Below, one piece after another: positions 62,472-64,000 of a stretch of 64,000 bases of DNA. Source of the DNA: Vogesella indigofera (GTDB lineage Bacteria; Pseudomonadota; Gammaproteobacteria; Burkholderiales; Chromobacteriaceae); contig NZ_JAQQLA010000003.1 of the NCBI RefSeq assembly GCF_028548395.1, positions 186,001 to 250,000 of the forward strand. The letters run 5' to 3'. How positions within the stretch are numbered: the stretch's first letter is position 1; every line of letters starts with the position of its first letter. The notes beneath the pieces were generated by a model, which ran no database searches, had not been told where the DNA came from, and saw only the letters and a list, made by a program, of their open reading frames with translations. The position numbers were made by a program, and so were the translations under genes.

Positions 62472-62600
62472 TCAGTGCGGGGGTAGCAGAGGAGGGGTGT
62501 CGCCAGCGTGTTTCTTCAGCTGCTTGGCGGCGCGTTTCTCCTTCGGCGTGTGCTGTGCCTGCTTTTTCGCTTCCTTGGTGCTGTGTCGGATTTTGCCCAT
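62472..62600 (-). CDS. Small basic protein
   Basis: A 42-residue Lys-rich protein (MGKIRHSTKEAKKQ..., TPKEKRAAKQLKKH) with AAGGAG before the ATG at 62600. Short Lys/Ala-rich proteins of this kind are widely found in proteobacteria as hypothetical proteins; function unknown. The strong ribosome-binding site is the main evidence that it is real. Confidence 0.7.
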   Translation of the reverse strand: MGKIRHSTKEAKKQAQHTPKEKRAAKQLKKHAGDTPPLLPPH

Positions 62601-62790
62601 GATGCTGCTCCTTGGCGAAGTCGCGGCGGGAGGTCGCGGCTCATAACGCAGTATAGCCGCTGATCGCCGGCTGACCATGTGCCGATGCGGTGGCCTGGCG
62701 TGCCGGTGGCGTGCTTAATGGTCTGTTCTGTAACGGTTTTCCGGCGCGGCGGCTTGTCGCTTGCCGGCTGTGCCGTGCGTTGCCGCCGTC

Positions 62791-62810
62791 TGCGGCCAAC
62801 GTTGGCCGCC
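62791..62810. repeat. Near-perfect palindrome of the dispersed repeat
   Basis: TGCGGCCAACGTTGGCCGCC, one mismatch from the perfect 20-bp palindrome, 6 bp beyond the terminator of the OsmB-like gene. Confidence 0.88.
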
Positions 62811-62816
62811 ATAAAC

Positions 62817-62850
62817 AAAACCGCCGTCACGGCAGCGTGACGGCGGTTTT
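62817..62850 (-). terminator. Terminator of the OsmB-like lipoprotein gene
   Basis: A 15-bp perfect stem (62817-62831 with 62836-62850, loop GCAG) with A/T tails; strong hairpin reading on the minus strand into TTTTGTTTAT. Confidence 0.92.
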
Positions 62851-62901
62851 GTGGCCAGGCACACAACGTGCGCCCGGTGATCGCTTGTACGGCGCGGGTG
62901 C

Positions 62902-63111
62902 TTACTTGATGCCGCCGTTGCCGATGACGCCGCCGACGGCCGCGCCGCCAATGGTGCCGAGGGTGTCACCGCCGGTCAGAACCGAGCCGGCTACGCCGCC
63001 GATGGCAGCGCCGATGGCGGCATTTTTCTGGTTCTGGGTCATGCCGGCGCAGCCGGTCAGTGCCGCGATGGCGGCCAGCAGGATCAGCGAACGGGTCAGG
63101 GTTTGTTGCAT
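62902..63111 (-). CDS. OsmB-like glycine-zipper lipoprotein
   Basis: A 69-residue lipoprotein: signal peptide with lipobox LTGC (Cys21), then a mature part with repeated Gly-x-x-x-Gly spacing (GAAIGGVAGSVLTGG ... IGGAAVGGVIGNGG), the glycine-zipper 2TM pattern seen in OsmB. These are outer-membrane lipoproteins often induced by osmotic or envelope stress. GGAG is present upstream. Own terminator downstream. Confidence 0.85.
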   Translation of the reverse strand: MQQTLTRSLILLAAIAALTGCAGMTQNQKNAAIGAAIGGVAGSVLTGGDTLGTIGGAAVGGVIGNGGIK

Positions 63112-63334
63112 GGTGTACTCCTTGATGGGGCTGGTGGGTGATGGACCAGCTGATGCTGTTCACCGGCTTTAGAAAGCATATTGGCGGCCAAGTTCCGCGC
63201 CGCTGGCGAATGGCGGTACTTTTCGCGTCTGCCGGACGCTTGCGCGTGGCCGGAGCGCTGCGGAACGCTCCGCCGCACGGCCGGTCCTAGCCTGTCTCCT
63301 GCCATCCCTTTTCATTCCGAACAAGGAGTCTGCG

Positions 63335-64000
63335 TTGCTGAAATCCTCCCTCCTGCGCGGCCTGCTGCTGTTGCTGCCGTTCACGCCACAGCCGGCGCTG
63401 GCGCAGTCGCTGCCCGACTATCCGGCCACCTATCGCGGCGAGCTGCCGTGTGGCGATTGCGCCGGCGTCAGCTGGCAGCTGGACCTGTGGGACGAGCGCT
63501 ATTACACCCTGCGCCAGGTTTATCGCGGCAAGCCGCAGCCGCTGCAGCACGACCAGATGGGCGTCTGGCGCATGGAGGACGGCCGGCTGCATCTCAGCGC
63601 CGCCAACGAGGCGCCGCTGCTGTTTGCGGTGCGCAACAAGCGGCTGACCAAGCTCGACAACGACGGCCGCCTGATCGTGTCGCGCTTCAACTATTCGCTG
63701 CGCCGTGAGCGCCAGTTTGCGCCGATCGAACCGCGGCTGCAGCTGAGCGGCCTGTACCAGTACATGGCCGATGCCGGCACCATCGAGCTGTGCGAGCTGG
63801 GCATGCGCCTGCCGGTGGTGGCGGAGGGCGACAACGCCGCGCTGGAGCGCGCCTATCTGGCCACGCGGCAGCGGCCGGGCGAGCGCCTGCTGGTGCGGAT
63901 GGAGGCGACACTGGCGCCACGCCACGACGAGGCTGGCTACCGGCTGAGCGTGATTCCGCAGCGCTTTGGCAGCATCAGCCAGCGTCAGCGCTGTGATGGC
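63335..64000 (+). CDS. NlpE-like copper-resistance/envelope protein, truncated by window end
   Basis: An open frame of at least 222 codons starting at TTG (63335), with AAGGAG 7 bp upstream and no stop before the window ends. The signal peptide (LLRGLLLLLPFTPQPALA/QS) lacks a lipobox Cys, unlike E. coli NlpE. The mature protein begins with YPATYRGELPCGDCAG, whose Cys-x-x-Cys and the following WQLDLW match the NlpE N-terminal domain. A second region (LQLSGLYQYMADAGTIELCELG) resembles the NlpE C-terminal barrel. Likely a soluble periplasmic NlpE relative sensing or binding copper; partial. Confidence 0.78.
   Translation, partial: MLKSSLLRGLLLLLPFTPQPALAQSLPDYPATYRGELPCGDCAGVSWQLDLWDERYYTLRQVYRGKPQPLQHDQMGVWRMEDGRLHLSAANEAPLLFAVRNKRLTKLDNDGRLIVSRFNYSLRRERQFAPIEPRLQLSGLYQYMADAGTIELCELGMRLPVVAEGDNAALERAYLATRQRPGERLLVRMEATLAPRHDEAGYRLSVIPQRFGSISQRQRCDG

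Noticed and set aside
62062..62646. Short plus-strand ORFs containing the repeated CAGAQRPLAG peptide
   Set aside because: The peptide recurrence is explained by the 82-bp DNA direct repeat; frames differ between copies and there is no start signal.
2121..62810. CRISPR array as an explanation of the recurring word
   Set aside because: Copies are scattered at irregular, kilobase spacing, in both orientations and inside genes; there are no regular spacers or cas genes.
2121..62810. Dispersed word as a single transcription-factor operator
   Set aside because: Most single copies lie within coding sequences and in either orientation, far from promoters, which does not fit an operator; kept as a candidate uptake word instead.

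Overview
The window is a GC-rich (roughly 65% by eye), densely coding chromosomal segment of a betaproteobacterium. Gene content and order (pepP-ubiH-ubiI-type, folC-SPOR-cvpA-purF-metZ, mnmA-nudJ, separate bfr subunits plus bfd, FadN-type beta-oxidation, PsrA regulator, type IV pilus minor pilins) fit the Neisseriales, most likely a Chromobacteriaceae-like genus such as Vogesella, Chromobacterium or Aquitalea. That placement is inference. No rRNA, tRNA, prophage, IS element or CRISPR array was found.

Layout. 0.2-5.3 kb: iron storage (two bacterioferritin subunits, bfd under a Fur-like box), a flavin reductase, the nudJ-(exported protein)-mnmA operon and a YecA/SEC-C protein. 5.4-12 kb: a Suv3-like RNA helicase, an orphan GltI-like binding protein, a Sel1-repeat protein and a PA2779/PA2778 pair (membrane protein plus C39-like lipoprotein peptidase). 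12-18.6 kb: FemAB-like acyltransferase, methyltransferase, pepP, two ubiquinone hydroxylases and dsbC. 19-22.2 kb: five type IV pilin-like genes (pilE-like, fimT, pilW, pilX, pilV). 22.3-28.2 kb: UDP-sugar dehydrogenase, acyl-CoA-binding protein, diguanylate cyclase, parvulin, HDAC-like hydrolase and small genes. 28.2-35.5 kb: dnaE and a TRAP transporter. 35.6-44.9 kb: a hypothetical, an NlpC/P60 lipoprotein, uup, then the folC-to-purF operon and metZ. 45-54.1 kb: a fatty-acid degradation block (psrA, fadE, thioesterase, fadL, fadN-type fadB, fadA). 54.4-57.2 kb: valS. 57.3-58.9 kb: an AT-rich, apparently acquired AvcD-type nucleotide deaminase (anti-phage) gene. 59-64 kb: structured repeats, a slipin/NfeD pair, small proteins and a truncated NlpE-like gene at the window edge.

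Two things stand out. First, a short word, TGCGGCCAAC (reverse complement GTTGGCCGCA, usually extended with [C/G]TT), occurs about 40 times exactly in 64 kb, in both orientations, inside genes and between them. It is often paired as an inverted repeat after stop codons. Fewer than one copy would be expected from base composition. This is the behaviour of a DNA uptake sequence, its sequence differs from the Neisseria DUS, and it shares the window with a minor-pilin cluster. Second, PsrA-type operators (AAAC-N4-GTTT) sit upstream of psrA, fadL and the acyl-CoA-binding protein gene, which defines a small fatty-acid regulon readable from the DNA.
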